Below, piece by piece: positions 29,745 through 39,288 of a stretch of DNA of 64,000 nt. Source of the stretch: Cellulomonas sp. KRMCY2 (GTDB lineage: Bacteria; Actinomycetota; Actinomycetes; Actinomycetales; Cellulomonadaceae). The translations under genes and the position numbers were made by a program. Where the stretch lies: positions 2,852,001 to 2,916,000 of the forward strand of contig NZ_JAGF01000001.1 of NCBI RefSeq assembly GCF_000526515.1. The letters run 5' to 3'. Position 1 is the first letter of the stretch. Every line of letters begins with the position of its first letter. The notes under the pieces are model-generated. The model searched no databases. It was not told the origin of the DNA and saw only the letters and a list, made by a program, of their open reading frames with translations.

Positions 29745-31790
29745 CTACGGTGCCGGGGTGACCGTGCCGTCGGGTGTGATCGAGCCGACCCAGATGTTCT
29801 GCTCCCAGACGTCGGCCGTCCGCGGTGCGTGCAGCAGCGCCCTCTCCCAGGTGCTGATCGCCGCGGCGGCGGTCGGTCCCTCGGGCGGCTCGGTCCAGGA
29901 GACGGTCGCCTCGGTGAACGTCACGAGGCCGACGATCCCGTCACCCCAGAGCGACCGGGCCTGGGCCAACCGGGCCGGACTGGGTTGGCTGCGGAACTCG
30001 ATGACCTCGACCCCGCACACGCTGCGCAGGCTGGCGATGTAGGGCATGCCGGTGTTGATGAGCACGACCCGGTCGGCGCCGATGGCCGCGAGCGAGTCGC
30101 ACACCGCCTCGAGCTGGTCGAGCTGGCCGGCGTGGTCCGCGCTGCGCACGACGCCGGCCCACGTGGTCACGGGCGCGAGCGCGACGGTTGCCGCCAGGGC
30201 GAGGACACCGGCCCGGGCGATGCGTGCGCGCAGCCACGTCCACAGCGCCGCCAGCGACCAGGTGGCCAGCACGAGCAGACCGGGGATCGTCACCGGCAGG
30301 AAGCGCCGGACGGCCCAGATCTGGTCGGGTGTGATGCTCACGCGCACCAGGTAGAGCAGCGTCGGGGCGCCGATGACGGCGGCGACGACGAGCAGGCGGG
30401 GGTCGCGGCGACGGACCGCACGGCCGACCATGGCCGCGAGCCCGGCGAAGCCGAGCACGATCGCCGGCCAGCCGAAGTACCAGGCGAGCCAGCTCATGGA
30501 CTGCTCGTCGTAGCTGCGCGCCCGGTCGACCGGCTGGCCCGCCGCGTTCTGCAGGTTCTCGACGGCCGTCCCGTAGCCCGTCGCGGCGTCGATGTGGTGT
30601 TCGATCAGCCAACCGGGGCGCGAGGCCAGCACCGCAGCGGCGGCGACCACGGCGACCACCGCAACCGTTGCCACCGTGCGCCGCCGGGTCAGCAGCAGGG
30701 TGCGGAGCCGCTGCCACGGCCGGCGTGTGGTCAGGGCGACGCCGAGGAGCGCCGCGCCGACGGTCGCCAGGATCAGGGGACCGGCCTCGGCGCCTTGGCG
30801 CGCGAGGTAGATGGGACTGTGCAGCCGCAGATCGACGAACCCAAGGGTCACGGCGGCGGCGCCCGCGGCCGTCATCAGGATCAGGTCGGTGCGCAGCGCG
30901 CGTCGCAGCCGCGGCAGGGCGCTCGCGCCCACGGCGAGCCCGACGCCGAGGAAGAGCCCGACGAGCACGGCGGCCCCGTCGATCCGGGCCAGTGCACCGG
31001 CGCCGATCATCGCGCCGGCCAGGACCAGGTCGCTGCGCCGGCGCCGGCTGAAGGCCGACCACGCCATCACCAGTCCGCCCAGGACGAGGGCTGCGACGAC
31101 CGGCTCCGTGTAGGCGCCCCGGGAGAAGGCCAGCATCGGGAGCGAGACGGCGAGGGTCGCCGTGGGCAGCAGGGCCCACAGGCTGCCGGTGATCCGTCGG
31201 GTCAGCGCGAAGACGCCGACGATCGCGCAGGCGCCCAGCACGAGGTTGCCGACCAGGACGGCCTGCAGGCCGCCGGCCCAGCCGCCCATCGCGAGCAGCC
31301 CCGGCAGCAGATCGGCGCCCTGGACGTAGAGGAGCCCGTCGGCGTACTCGTAGGCACCCGTCGAGACGTACGCGCCCACCTGGTGCGCGACCTCGTACGC
31401 CTGAGCCACTGGGATGTCGGGGTGCTGGTGCGTCGTGAGCCAGTGGCCGGCCAGGGTCAGGAACCCTGGGTCACGCGTGACGACGACGAACTCCGCGACG
31501 TACCGCGTGTTGACCACGGCCCACCCGAGCGCGCCGACCAGGACGGCCGCGCTCGACCAGACGTCGATCCAGGTGCCCGCGAGCCGGACCGGTGCGAAGC
31601 GCCAGGTGAGCACCACGAGCAGCGCCACGGTGGGCAGCACTGTCCACGGGCGGAAGACGCCCAGGACGAGGGTCGTGGCGACCACGAGACACGTCCAGAA
31701 CAGCAGCAGCAGGATCCGGTCGGGGGCGGCCACGACGGCCTGGGTGAAGCGACGGTGCGGCGACGAGGTCGCGGCCACCGTGGGGCTCAC
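29745..31790 (-). CDS. Polytopic membrane glycosyltransferase, GT-C/PMT-like
   Basis: A 681-residue protein with about a dozen transmembrane helices and a C-terminal extracytoplasmic domain of about 130 residues with two cysteines. The long first loop after helix 3 contains an acidic/aromatic stretch ending in VTRDPGF, and a later loop has SRGAYTEP, as in GT39-like enzymes that use polyprenyl-phosphate sugars. The GTG overlaps the ABC ATPase stop by four bases, so it is the last gene of a permease-ATPase-transferase operon. It probably modifies the exported polymer or a surface protein outside the cell. The family call is tentative. Confidence 0.78.
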   Translation of the reverse strand: MSPTVAATSSPHRRFTQAVVAAPDRILLLLFWTCLVVATTLVLGVFRPWTVLPTVALLVVLTWRFAPVRLAGTWIDVWSSAAVLVGALGWAVVNTRYVAEFVVVTRDPGFLTLAGHWLTTHQHPDIPVAQAYEVAHQVGAYVSTGAYEYADGLLYVQGADLLPGLLAMGGWAGGLQAVLVGNLVLGACAIVGVFALTRRITGSLWALLPTATLAVSLPMLAFSRGAYTEPVVAALVLGGLVMAWSAFSRRRRSDLVLAGAMIGAGALARIDGAAVLVGLFLGVGLAVGASALPRLRRALRTDLILMTAAGAAAVTLGFVDLRLHSPIYLARQGAEAGPLILATVGAALLGVALTTRRPWQRLRTLLLTRRRTVATVAVVAVVAAAAVLASRPGWLIEHHIDAATGYGTAVENLQNAAGQPVDRARSYDEQSMSWLAWYFGWPAIVLGFAGLAAMVGRAVRRRDPRLLVVAAVIGAPTLLYLVRVSITPDQIWAVRRFLPVTIPGLLVLATWSLAALWTWLRARIARAGVLALAATVALAPVTTWAGVVRSADHAGQLDQLEAVCDSLAAIGADRVVLINTGMPYIASLRSVCGVEVIEFRSQPSPARLAQARSLWGDGIVGLVTFTEATVSWTEPPEGPTAAAAISTWERALLHAPRTADVWEQNIWVGSITPDGTVTPAP

Positions 31791-32992
31791 CGCAAGTCCG
31801 TCCCGAAGGAGGTCGCGGCGGAGACGAAGCCCACGCTGCGACCGTCGCCAGTGACCTCGAACACGGCGGCCTCGGGCAGCCGGTGCAGCTCGGGACCGGC
31901 GACCGAGGCCACGGCGCCGTGCACCGAGTAGGAGCCCTCGCCGAGGCGCAGGTCACCGATCCGGAACGTGAAGCGGCGGGTGCCCTCGATCCGGCCGACC
32001 GGTTCGCCGAGCAGCTTGGTGCTCGTGCCGTAGACCGAGACACCCAGCGGGGTCTCGATGCCGATCCCGAGGATGACGTCCTGCACGGGGGTGGTCGCCG
32101 TGACGGTCACCGCGAGCGTCAGGCCCTGCCCGGGGGCGATCGACCGGACGGGTGCGCCGTCGTCGTCGAGCACCTCGACGGAGTCGACAGTGACCTGCTC
32201 AACCGGACCCTCCTCGATGGTGATCGTCTCCTTGCGGCGGTCGATCTCCTCCTGGCGGGTGTGCTCGAACTCGGTGCGCAGCGTGCGCAGGGACTCCCGC
32301 GGCTCGCCGTCGGCGATGACCCGGCCGCGCTCGAGGACGATCGCACGGTCGCAGATGTCCGCGACGGTCTCCAGCGAGTGCGTGACGAGCACGATCGTGC
32401 GGCCCTCGTGCTGGAACCCGCGGATCCGGTCCATGCACTTGCGCTGGAAGGGCTCGTCGCCGACCGCCAGCACCTCGTCGACCAGCAGGATGTCCGGGTC
32501 GACGTGCACGGCGACGGCGAAGGCCAGGCGCACGTACATGCCCGACGAGTAGAACTTCACCTGGGTGTCGATGAACGGCTCGATGCCCGAGAAGTCGACG
32601 ATCGCGTCGAAGTACCTGTCGGTCTGCGCCCGCGTGATGCCGAGGATCGCGGCGTTGAGGTAGACGTTCTCGCGGCCGGTCAGGTCCGGGTGGAAGCCGG
32701 CGCCCAGCTCCAGGAGTGCGGCGAGGCGACCGCGCAGCCGGACCGACCCGCTGGTCGGCTGCATGATGCCGCCGATCATCTTGAGCAGCGTGCTCTTGCC
32801 CGAGCCGTTGGGCCCGATCAGGCCGACCGTCGTGCCGGAGCTGATCTGCATGCTCACGTCGCGCAGCGCCCAGAAGTCGTCCTTGTGCAGGTTGGACCGA
32901 CCGGCGTTGACCAGGCGCTCCTTGAGGGACTTCTCCTTGCGGATGATGAAGCGCTTGGAGATCTGCTCGATCTCGATGACCGTCGTCGGCAT
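31787..32992 (-). CDS. wzt: Polysaccharide ABC exporter ATPase (Wzt/TagH type) with C-terminal domain
   Basis: A 401-residue ATPase. Walker A is GPNGSGKST, the signature is YSSGMYVRLAFA and Walker B is ILLVDEVLAVGD, all typical of the Wzt/TagH subfamily. After a linker comes a beta-rich domain (about 270-401) like the Wzt carbohydrate-binding domain, which in O-antigen exporters recognises a chain-end modification such as a methyl group. FkbM-type methyltransferases in the window make this attractive, but a link is inference. ATG 32992 overlaps the permease stop by one base (TGATG). Confidence 0.93.
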   Translation of the reverse strand: MPTTVIEIEQISKRFIIRKEKSLKERLVNAGRSNLHKDDFWALRDVSMQISSGTTVGLIGPNGSGKSTLLKMIGGIMQPTSGSVRLRGRLAALLELGAGFHPDLTGRENVYLNAAILGITRAQTDRYFDAIVDFSGIEPFIDTQVKFYSSGMYVRLAFAVAVHVDPDILLVDEVLAVGDEPFQRKCMDRIRGFQHEGRTIVLVTHSLETVADICDRAIVLERGRVIADGEPRESLRTLRTEFEHTRQEEIDRRKETITIEEGPVEQVTVDSVEVLDDDGAPVRSIAPGQGLTLAVTVTATTPVQDVILGIGIETPLGVSVYGTSTKLLGEPVGRIEGTRRFTFRIGDLRLGEGSYSVHGAVASVAGPELHRLPEAAVFEVTGDGRSVGFVSAATSFGTDLR

Positions 32993-33909
32993 CACAGCTC
33001 CTGGGCGAAGTTGGCCTGCAGCCGGGAGAAGACGCGCTGGCACACCCACAGCAGCACGACCGAGACGCCCAGGGTGATCCAAAGACTCTCCATGAGGTCA
33101 GCGGGATACGGCTGGTCGTCGCCGGCGACCCAGAAGGTGCGCTGGAAGCCGAGCACGACCTGGGTCATCGGGTTCGCCAGGTAGAGGCTCTGCAGCAACC
33201 CGTCGAGAACGTTGTCGACGTACTTCCAGGCGTAGATGATCGGCGAGGCCCACATCAAGATCATGATCAGGATCTCGATCAGATACTGGACGTCGCGCAG
33301 GTAGACGTTCACGGCGGCGAGCAGCAGCGCAAGGGCGGTGGACAGGACGATCAGTACGGCGAGCGCGAGGACGAAGAACCACCAGCGGTCCCCGGTCGGG
33401 AACTTGCCCAGCGCGACGGTCGCGCCGACGAGGATGCCGAGCTGGATGAGGAAGTTGAACAGCGCCGCACCGATGACGCTCAGTGGGAAGACCTCCCGCG
33501 GCAGGTACACCTTCTTGATCAGGCCGGAGTTCGTCACGATCGACCCCGTACCGCCGACGATGATGTCGCTGAAGAGCTGCCAGGCGGTCAGCCCGGTGAA
33601 GATGAAGATGGCGAAGTCCGGGGTCCCGGGCCTCCCGGGGATCTCCTCGGCTCCGAGGAACTTGCCGATCGCGATGTAGTAGACGAAGAGCATCGCCAGC
33701 GGCTTCATCAGGCTCCAGAAGAAGCCGAGGATGCTGTCCTTGTACCGCGCCTTGAGCTCGCGCCGGACGAGCAGACCGAGCAGCTCACCCTGGCCGACGA
33801 TGTCGCGCAGCGACTGCACGGTGCCCTGGATGAACCCGGGTCGCGGGCCGGCGGCCCGCAGAGGCTCGGCCGCCAGGCGTGCAGCTCGAGCGTCACTCTC
33901 GTTCGTCAT
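32992..33909 (-). CDS. wzm: Polysaccharide ABC exporter permease (Wzm/TagG type)
   Basis: A 305-residue ABC-2 permease with six transmembrane helices. The amphipathic N-terminal segment with RELKARYKDSILGFFW is the hallmark of polysaccharide and teichoic-acid exporters. The start at 33909 (MTNES) is preferred for the GGGGAG just upstream; a longer frame to 33978 lacks a ribosome site. With the downstream ATPase it would export a lipid-linked, full-length glycan. It diverges from the SpoIID-type gene across 218 bases that must hold both promoters. Confidence 0.94.
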   Translation of the reverse strand: MTNESDARAARLAAEPLRAAGPRPGFIQGTVQSLRDIVGQGELLGLLVRRELKARYKDSILGFFWSLMKPLAMLFVYYIAIGKFLGAEEIPGRPGTPDFAIFIFTGLTAWQLFSDIIVGGTGSIVTNSGLIKKVYLPREVFPLSVIGAALFNFLIQLGILVGATVALGKFPTGDRWWFFVLALAVLIVLSTALALLLAAVNVYLRDVQYLIEILIMILMWASPIIYAWKYVDNVLDGLLQSLYLANPMTQVVLGFQRTFWVAGDDQPYPADLMESLWITLGVSVVLLWVCQRVFSRLQANFAQEL

Positions 33910-34127
33910 CCGCTCCCCGTTCTCGGATCGCCGGCACGGCCGGGCCGAAGATCGCCTCCACACACTACCCGCTGACACCGGGCGGACCGCCCCGGTCGGG
34001 CCCTCGCGCGGCCGGCTCGCCCCACCGCCGTCGAGCCGGCAAGACCAACGGCCAGGCGCCGGGTCCGTGCGGTGCGTTCCGTGGTGGAATGGACGAAGCA
34101 GCGACCGTCGCCGACCATGGAGCTCTC

Positions 34128-36131
34128 ATGCACACCTTGCACCGCAGTGCCGCGCGTGCCTCGTTCACGGGCCTCGCGCTCACCGTGCTCCTGGGCGTCG
34201 TGGGCGCGCTGCCCGCCGGTGCCGCGACGGGCCTCGGGGCTGTCGTCGAGCCGGGCGCCGACGGCACGGCCGAGATCGCCGCTGCCGAGACCGCCCCGGC
34301 GGAGACCGCCGCTGCCGAGATCGCGGTCCCGACTGCGAGCTCGTCCGGCGTCGCGCTGGACTCCCAGGCCACCGACATCACCTTCACCGGTCACGGCTGG
34401 GGTCACGGCCGCGGGATGGGGCAGTACGGGGCCCTCGGCTACGCGGTCGACCACGGCTGGTCCTACAGCCAGATCCTCGCGCACTTCTACGGCGGGACGT
34501 CGGTCGGCAACGTGGGCAACCCGCCGATCTCGGTCGAGCTGACGGCCCTGAACGACAAGCCCCTCGTCGTCACCGGTACGAGCCTCACGATCAACGGCGT
34601 GCCCGTCCCCGCCGGCGTCCAGGGCCTCGTCGCCCGGACGAAGGCGGACGGCTCGATCCTGATCAGGTCGACGGGTGTGTGCTACGGAGAGATCGCCGAC
34701 ATCGGGACCTACCCGGCAGGGGTCCGGATCTCGACCACGAACCAGACGACCTTGGACGGCCTGGTGAAGGTCTGCGAGGCCTCCGGGCAGCGCGCCTACC
34801 GCGGGGACCTGTCCGTGCAGAAGCATGCGAAGACCGGGGTGCAGACCACCTTCAACCACCTTCCGCTCGAGGAGTACCTGCGCGGCGTCGTCCCGCGCGA
34901 GTCCCCGGACGGCTGGGGCACCGCCGGCGGCGGCAAGGGCATGCAGGCGCTCAAGGCGCAGGCGGTCGCGGCCCGGAGCTATGCGATCGCCGGTGGCGTC
35001 CTCGCCTCGGGCGCCAAGACGTGCGACACGACGTCCTGCCAGGTGTACGGCGGTGCCGGGTTCTGGCCGTCGGCGACCCCTCGGCTCGACGGGGACAACG
35101 CGAACGTCGCGATCGACACCACCGCCGGCGAGGTCCGGGTGATGAACGGGACCGGTGCCGTCGCGCGCACCGAGTTCAGCTCGTCGACCGGCGGCTACAC
35201 GGTCGCCGGCACGTTCCCCGCCGTCGTGGACCTCGGCGACGCCTACGCGGGCAACCCCAACCACACCTGGGTCGCGACGTTCACCATCGACGAGGTCGCA
35301 GCCACGCTCGGCATCCCGGGTGTCCGCTCGATCACGGTGACCGGCCGCAACGGCCTGGGGGACTGGGGCGGGCGCGTGACCTCGGTGCTCGTCGTCGACG
35401 GGAACGGCACGAGCCACGCGTACAGCGGTGGGGAGTTCCGTTCGGCGCTGGGCACGAGCCGGTTCAAGAGCGACTGGTTCACGTTCTCCTGGAGCTCGCA
35501 GGCCGCCTCCGAGGCCGTGGTCAGGGCGCTGTACCAGGATCTCCTCGGCCGTGCCCCCGACCCGACCGGCCTCGCGGGCTGGACGACGACCCTGATGCAG
35601 GGCCAGAGCCAGTCGGCCCTGGTCGACACGTTGACCCGCAGCGACGAGTACATCTCCTCGCGGGTGACCAAGGCCTACCGGGAGGTCCTGGGTCGTGAGC
35701 CGGAGCCGGCCGGTGCGGCGGCGTGGCTCTCGGAGATCAAGGCCGGGCACGCGACCGTCGATGACGTCCAGCGCCGGTTCTACGACTCGGTCGAGTACTA
35801 CGCGACGTCGGGCGGGACCCCGGAGGGGTACGTGCGCCGGCTCTACCAGACCGTCCTGAGCCGTCCGGCCGGCGACGCCGAGGTGGCCGAGTGGTCGGCC
35901 GTCTTCGCCACCCGCGGTCGTGGTGTGGTCGTCGATGCGATCTGGTTCTCGAACGAGGCGGCGCGGATCCGGGCCGGTGCGTACTACCAGACGTTCCTGG
36001 GTCGTGGTCCTGACCCGGTGGGTCTGGCCGGCTGGGCCGACGTGCTGCTGCGGCAGGGTGAGGGTGCGGTGCGGGTCGGGATCGCCGGCAGCCTCGAGTA
36101 CCGCGCCCGCGCCATCGCACGGTTCCCCTGA
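34128..36131 (+). CDS. Secreted SpoIID/LytB-type protein with DUF4214 tail
   Basis: A 667-residue exported protein. A signal peptide (cleavage near residue 34) and an Ala/Glu/Thr repeat region lead into a GHGWGHGRGMGQYGA segment and a SpoIID domain (to about residue 440) with YLRGVVPRE, where E258 matches the SpoIID catalytic glutamate, followed by KAQAVAARSYA. SpoIID cleaves glycan strands as a lytic transglycosylase. The last 200 residues are four DUF4214 units almost identical in DNA to the amidase tail. ATG 34128 has GGAG upstream. It and the amidase would attack complementary peptidoglycan bonds, as SpoIID and SpoIIP do in Bacillus, though no sporulation role is implied. Confidence 0.92.
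   Translation: MHTLHRSAARASFTGLALTVLLGVVGALPAGAATGLGAVVEPGADGTAEIAAAETAPAETAAAEIAVPTASSSGVALDSQATDITFTGHGWGHGRGMGQYGALGYAVDHGWSYSQILAHFYGGTSVGNVGNPPISVELTALNDKPLVVTGTSLTINGVPVPAGVQGLVARTKADGSILIRSTGVCYGEIADIGTYPAGVRISTTNQTTLDGLVKVCEASGQRAYRGDLSVQKHAKTGVQTTFNHLPLEEYLRGVVPRESPDGWGTAGGGKGMQALKAQAVAARSYAIAGGVLASGAKTCDTTSCQVYGGAGFWPSATPRLDGDNANVAIDTTAGEVRVMNGTGAVARTEFSSSTGGYTVAGTFPAVVDLGDAYAGNPNHTWVATFTIDEVAATLGIPGVRSITVTGRNGLGDWGGRVTSVLVVDGNGTSHAYSGGEFRSALGTSRFKSDWFTFSWSSQAASEAVVRALYQDLLGRAPDPTGLAGWTTTLMQGQSQSALVDTLTRSDEYISSRVTKAYREVLGREPEPAGAAAWLSEIKAGHATVDDVQRRFYDSVEYYATSGGTPEGYVRRLYQTVLSRPAGDAEVAEWSAVFATRGRGVVVDAIWFSNEAARIRAGAYYQTFLGRGPDPVGLAGWADVLLRQGEGAVRVGIAGSLEYRARAIARFP
35593..36109 (+). 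repeat. Long direct repeat copy 2 (DUF4214 module)
   Basis: Matches 27821-28337 without gaps, with the longest uninterrupted identity from about 35824 to 36109. The copies are in the same orientation 7772 bases apart, so recombination between them would delete the ABC exporter region. Confidence 0.9.
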
Positions 36132-36142
36132 GCCGAAGCACT

Positions 36143-36168
36143 GGTCGGCTGTCGCTCGACAGCCGACC
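36143..36168. terminator. Terminator hairpin after the SpoIID-type gene
   Basis: GGTCGGCTGTCG and CGACAGCCGACC are exact inverted copies separated by two bases, giving at least an 11-pair stem with a four-base loop. It lies 11 bases after the stop, before a convergent gene. Confidence 0.65.
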
Positions 36169-36228
36169 GGCCGACCGGCCGACCGGCCGACCGACCGACC
36201 GGCCGATCAGTCGATCGGTCGATCAGTC
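36165..36228. repeat. Eight-unit array of 8-bp repeats
   Basis: Eight consecutive 8-base units in strict register: GACCGGCC three times, GACCGACC, GACCGGCC, GATCAGTC, GATCGGTC and GATCAGTC. All fit GAYCRRYC. The array overlaps the right arm of the terminator and ends ten bases before the convergent glycosyltransferase stop. Confidence 0.85.
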
Positions 36229-36238
36229 GTTCGACCGA

Positions 36239-37777
36239 TCAGCCGGTGAGGAAGTCCCACGCGTCGGCGGCGTAGTCGTCCCAGGTACGCACCGGACGAT
36301 CGGCCGCGTCGCGGGTGAGCTGCGCGTGCAGGGTGTCGTCGGTGAGCAGCCGGCGCATCGCCTCGGCGATGGCGTGGTCGTCGTGCGGGTCGACGGTCAG
36401 GGCCCCGCCCTCGGTGGCGATCTCGAGCATGCTGCCGAAGTCCGAGGTGATCGCCGGGGTGCCCGCGGCGAGGGACTCGGCGACCGGGAGCCCGAAGCCC
36501 TCGTTGAGCGACGGGAAGACGGTGAACCGGGCCAGGCGGTAGGCCGCCCACAGCCGGCCGTCGGAGAGCCGTGACTCGCTGTCGACCGGCCGGCCCATCC
36601 GTTGCAGGTCGGCCAGCCGGCGGGTGAAGGCCTCGCCGCCCCAGGAGTTCCCGCCGACGAAGCTCAGGCTGAACTGCAGGCCGTCACGCCACAGCAGCTC
36701 GGCCGCGTGCAGCACGGCGAGGTGGTTCTTGCGGGGCTCGTGGCTGCCCACGACCAGGACGAGCGGCAGCCGACCGACCATGAAGCGTGCCTGGGCGGCA
36801 CGCAGGTCCTCGTCGGTCGGCGCGGCGACCTCGACGGGCAGCTGGACCGCCTCGATCCGTGGGCCGGGCAGGCCGATGGCGGAGAGCATGTCCCGCCACC
36901 CGGAGTACTCGGTGCAGGCCGCCTGCGAGATCGTCGCGATGCGGTCGAAGGACCGGACGGCGGCGAGGTTCCCCGCGAAGACGCCGGCGAAGCCCAGCTG
37001 GGTCGTCTCCGCCGAGGTGATCGGGACGCAGTCGAAGCCGATCACGCCGGTGCGGTTGTCGGTGAGCTCGGCGAGGGCGAGCAGGCGGGCGCTCCGCTCG
37101 GGCTCCGCCGCGAGCTCGGGCAACACGTACGTCGCCCGCCACGGCACGACGACTGTCGCCTCGGGCCGCGCGGCGACGTCCTCCTCCGCGGTGCCCTCCT
37201 CGATCCGCTGACGCTCGACGTCGGTCAGCTCCCGCAGGGACTGGAAGCCCTGGGACCAGGACACCGGCGTGCACAGCCGGTCGCGGAGCCATCGCCGCGT
37301 GGTCCATCGTGCGACGCGCTGGATGCCGGTGGTCAGGATCGTCGAGGCGGTGTGGGCGACGTCGACCAGCACCTCGTCCGTCGCCACCCGGAGGTCCCAG
37401 GCCGCGCTCTCGTCGGTGGTGAACCGCGCCACCGAGCGCCACAGGGTCGAACCGTCGTCGAACTCGCTCCACCGCGAGACCTCGACGACGGTGGTGCGGT
37501 CGGGGAACCGGCCGGTCAGCACGGCGAGAGTCAGCCACACCTGGGAGCGGTCGCGGACGTCGACAACTCCGCCCAGCTCGCGACACAGGTCTCGCAGGGA
37601 CCTGATCGACACCTGCTGGTCCGGCCCGGCTGCGGTTGCGGGCGTGCCGGTCAGCGCGGCGCGGAGCAACGGGGCACGCCGGGACCATGCGTCGAGGTGG
37701 GCTGGCGGCACGGCCGCGGGTCGAAGGGTTCGGGGTCGGGTGGCGACGACGAGGCTCCGGCGGAGACGGCGGTTCAC
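36239..37777 (-). CDS. Family 4 glycosyltransferase with extra N-terminal domain
   Basis: A 512-residue GT-B enzyme. An N-terminal part (about 1-135) without a known fold precedes a segment with TGIQRVARWTTRRWL and then the GT4 donor half with VVGSHEPRKNHLAVL and the NEGFGLPVAESLAAGTP motif containing the E-x7-E pair. GTG 37777 overlaps the upstream gene stop by four bases. It is a paralogue of that upstream gene: both share the TGI(H/Q)RV(V/A)R segment and end in (V/T)RTWD-Y. It is the last gene of a three-gene minus-strand operon starting with an FkbM methyltransferase. Confidence 0.9.
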   Translation of the reverse strand: MNRRLRRSLVVATRPRTLRPAAVPPAHLDAWSRRAPLLRAALTGTPATAAGPDQQVSIRSLRDLCRELGGVVDVRDRSQVWLTLAVLTGRFPDRTTVVEVSRWSEFDDGSTLWRSVARFTTDESAAWDLRVATDEVLVDVAHTASTILTTGIQRVARWTTRRWLRDRLCTPVSWSQGFQSLRELTDVERQRIEEGTAEEDVAARPEATVVVPWRATYVLPELAAEPERSARLLALAELTDNRTGVIGFDCVPITSAETTQLGFAGVFAGNLAAVRSFDRIATISQAACTEYSGWRDMLSAIGLPGPRIEAVQLPVEVAAPTDEDLRAAQARFMVGRLPLVLVVGSHEPRKNHLAVLHAAELLWRDGLQFSLSFVGGNSWGGEAFTRRLADLQRMGRPVDSESRLSDGRLWAAYRLARFTVFPSLNEGFGLPVAESLAAGTPAITSDFGSMLEIATEGGALTVDPHDDHAIAEAMRRLLTDDTLHAQLTRDAADRPVRTWDDYAADAWDFLTG

Positions 37778-39288
37778 GCGACCTCCTCCGCCCGGACCAG
37801 GAAGTTCCACAGGTCGCTCGCGTACGCGTCCCACGTCCGCACCGGTCGGGCCGCTGCCTGCGCCCGCAGCCGGGCCCGTTCGGTCGGGTCGGTGAGCAGG
37901 CGTCGGATGGCCGCCGTGATGTCGTCGTCGTCCCGCGGGTCGACCACGACGCAGCCGCCGAGCTCGGCGATCTCGAGCTGGCTGCCGAAGTTCGACGTGA
38001 TCACCGGGGTGCCGCAGGCGAGCGCCTCGGTGACCGGCAGCCCGTAGCCCTCGTGCAGCGAGGCGAAGAAGACGACGTCGGCGCTGCGCATCTCCTGCAG
38101 CAGCCGTGCGTCGCTGACCCGGCCGAGTGGAGTGAGCGGGCGGCCCTGGCCGACGAGCCGTTCGATCGACGGCTTGAGCACGGCGTCGGACCATCCGCGC
38201 CCACCGGCCAGGCGGACCTCGAAGTCCAGCCCGTCGCGCCACAGGCGCGCCGCGGCGTGCAGCGCCGCACGCTGGTTCTTGTGCGGCTCCTGGCTGCCCA
38301 CCAGGAGCAGCACGGGGCGCGGCCGACGACGGCGCGTCTGGGGCGCCCCGGCCAGGGGTGGCTCGCTCGCGAGCTGGACCTCGCGAACCTGCGGGCCGGG
38401 GAGGCCCTGTGCGCCGAGGGCATGGGAGAACCCGGTGAACTCGGCCGTCGCCGACCGGCTGATCCCCGCGATGCGGTGCGCCCGTTTGGCGACGGTCAGG
38501 TACTGCGCGAAGGCGACCGAGTCGGAGGCGGGACGCATCTCGGCGCTGGTGACCGGGATCATGTCGTAGCCGATCAGGGCCAGCTCGTTGCCCGAGTACG
38601 TGGCCAGGGCCGCCAGCGGTCCGCTCGCCAGGGGGTTGGGGACGTCGGCCAGGACCACCACGCTGCGCCAGGGGACGATGAGGTGCTCCTGGTAGGCGGC
38701 CTCGGTGGCTGCGTCGATCGGCACGTCCAGGCCGTAGGCGAAGACCCGGTTCGACTCGCGCGGTGCCAGCCGACGCATGCAGGTGTACGCGTCGATCCAG
38801 GCCACGGCCTCGGCGCGGTGCTCGGCTTGCCACCGCGGGATCGTCTCGCGGACCACCCGGTGGATCCCGGTGTGCGTGTCGTGCCGAGCGCAGAAGTCCA
38901 CGTCGACGACGACGTCGTCAGTGACGACCGTCATGGGCAGGTCCACCCGGCCGCGGCGCGGGTCGATGAAGACCCCGGCCAGGAGCGCCGACTCGGCGTG
39001 CCCGGGGAGGGCCGTCTCGACGTAGCGGCCGAAGGCGATGAGCTGGTCGCCGGTCGGGAGGGCGCCGAAGGTCGCGGTCAGCAAGAGCCAGCGGGCATCG
39101 GCTCTGGACCGGTCGGCGCACAGCGCGATCAGGTGGGGCAGGAGGTGCGCCGTGGGGGTCCCGGGCGGTCCGTCGGGCAGGGCGCGCGTGCCGGGGTCGA
39201 GCAGCACCCGGGCAGCCTCGGTCAGGCGTTGGTCGAGAGCGGTGACTAGGTGCCGGGAGCTGCGACGGCGGGACGGCGTCCGGCTCAT
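37774..39288 (-). CDS. Family 4 glycosyltransferase with extra N-terminal domain (paralogue)
   Basis: A 504-residue GT-B enzyme with the same plan as its downstream neighbour: an N-terminal domain of about 120 residues, VDFCARHDTHTGIHRVVRE, the acceptor half with IGYDMIPVTSAEM, then LLVGSQEPHKNQRAAL and LHEGYGLPVTEALACGTP with the E-x7-E pair. Adjacent paralogues of this kind usually add successive sugars of one glycan. ATG 39288 overlaps the FkbM stop by four bases and its own stop overlaps the next GTG, so all three proteins are co-translated. Donor and acceptor are unknown. Confidence 0.9.
   Translation of the reverse strand: MSRTPSRRRSSRHLVTALDQRLTEAARVLLDPGTRALPDGPPGTPTAHLLPHLIALCADRSRADARWLLLTATFGALPTGDQLIAFGRYVETALPGHAESALLAGVFIDPRRGRVDLPMTVVTDDVVVDVDFCARHDTHTGIHRVVRETIPRWQAEHRAEAVAWIDAYTCMRRLAPRESNRVFAYGLDVPIDAATEAAYQEHLIVPWRSVVVLADVPNPLASGPLAALATYSGNELALIGYDMIPVTSAEMRPASDSVAFAQYLTVAKRAHRIAGISRSATAEFTGFSHALGAQGLPGPQVREVQLASEPPLAGAPQTRRRRPRPVLLLVGSQEPHKNQRAALHAAARLWRDGLDFEVRLAGGRGWSDAVLKPSIERLVGQGRPLTPLGRVSDARLLQEMRSADVVFFASLHEGYGLPVTEALACGTPVITSNFGSQLEIAELGGCVVVDPRDDDDITAAIRRLLTDPTERARLRAQAAARPVRTWDAYASDLWNFLVRAEEVA

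Noticed and set aside
29607-31931. 774-residue plus-strand open frame opposite the GT-C-like gene
   Set aside because: Low-complexity charged translation with no hydrophobic pattern, lying over a well-formed membrane-protein gene on the minus strand.
36165-36228. Possible CRISPR-like array
   Set aside because: The units are 8 bases and contiguous with no spacers; this is a simple tandem repeat.
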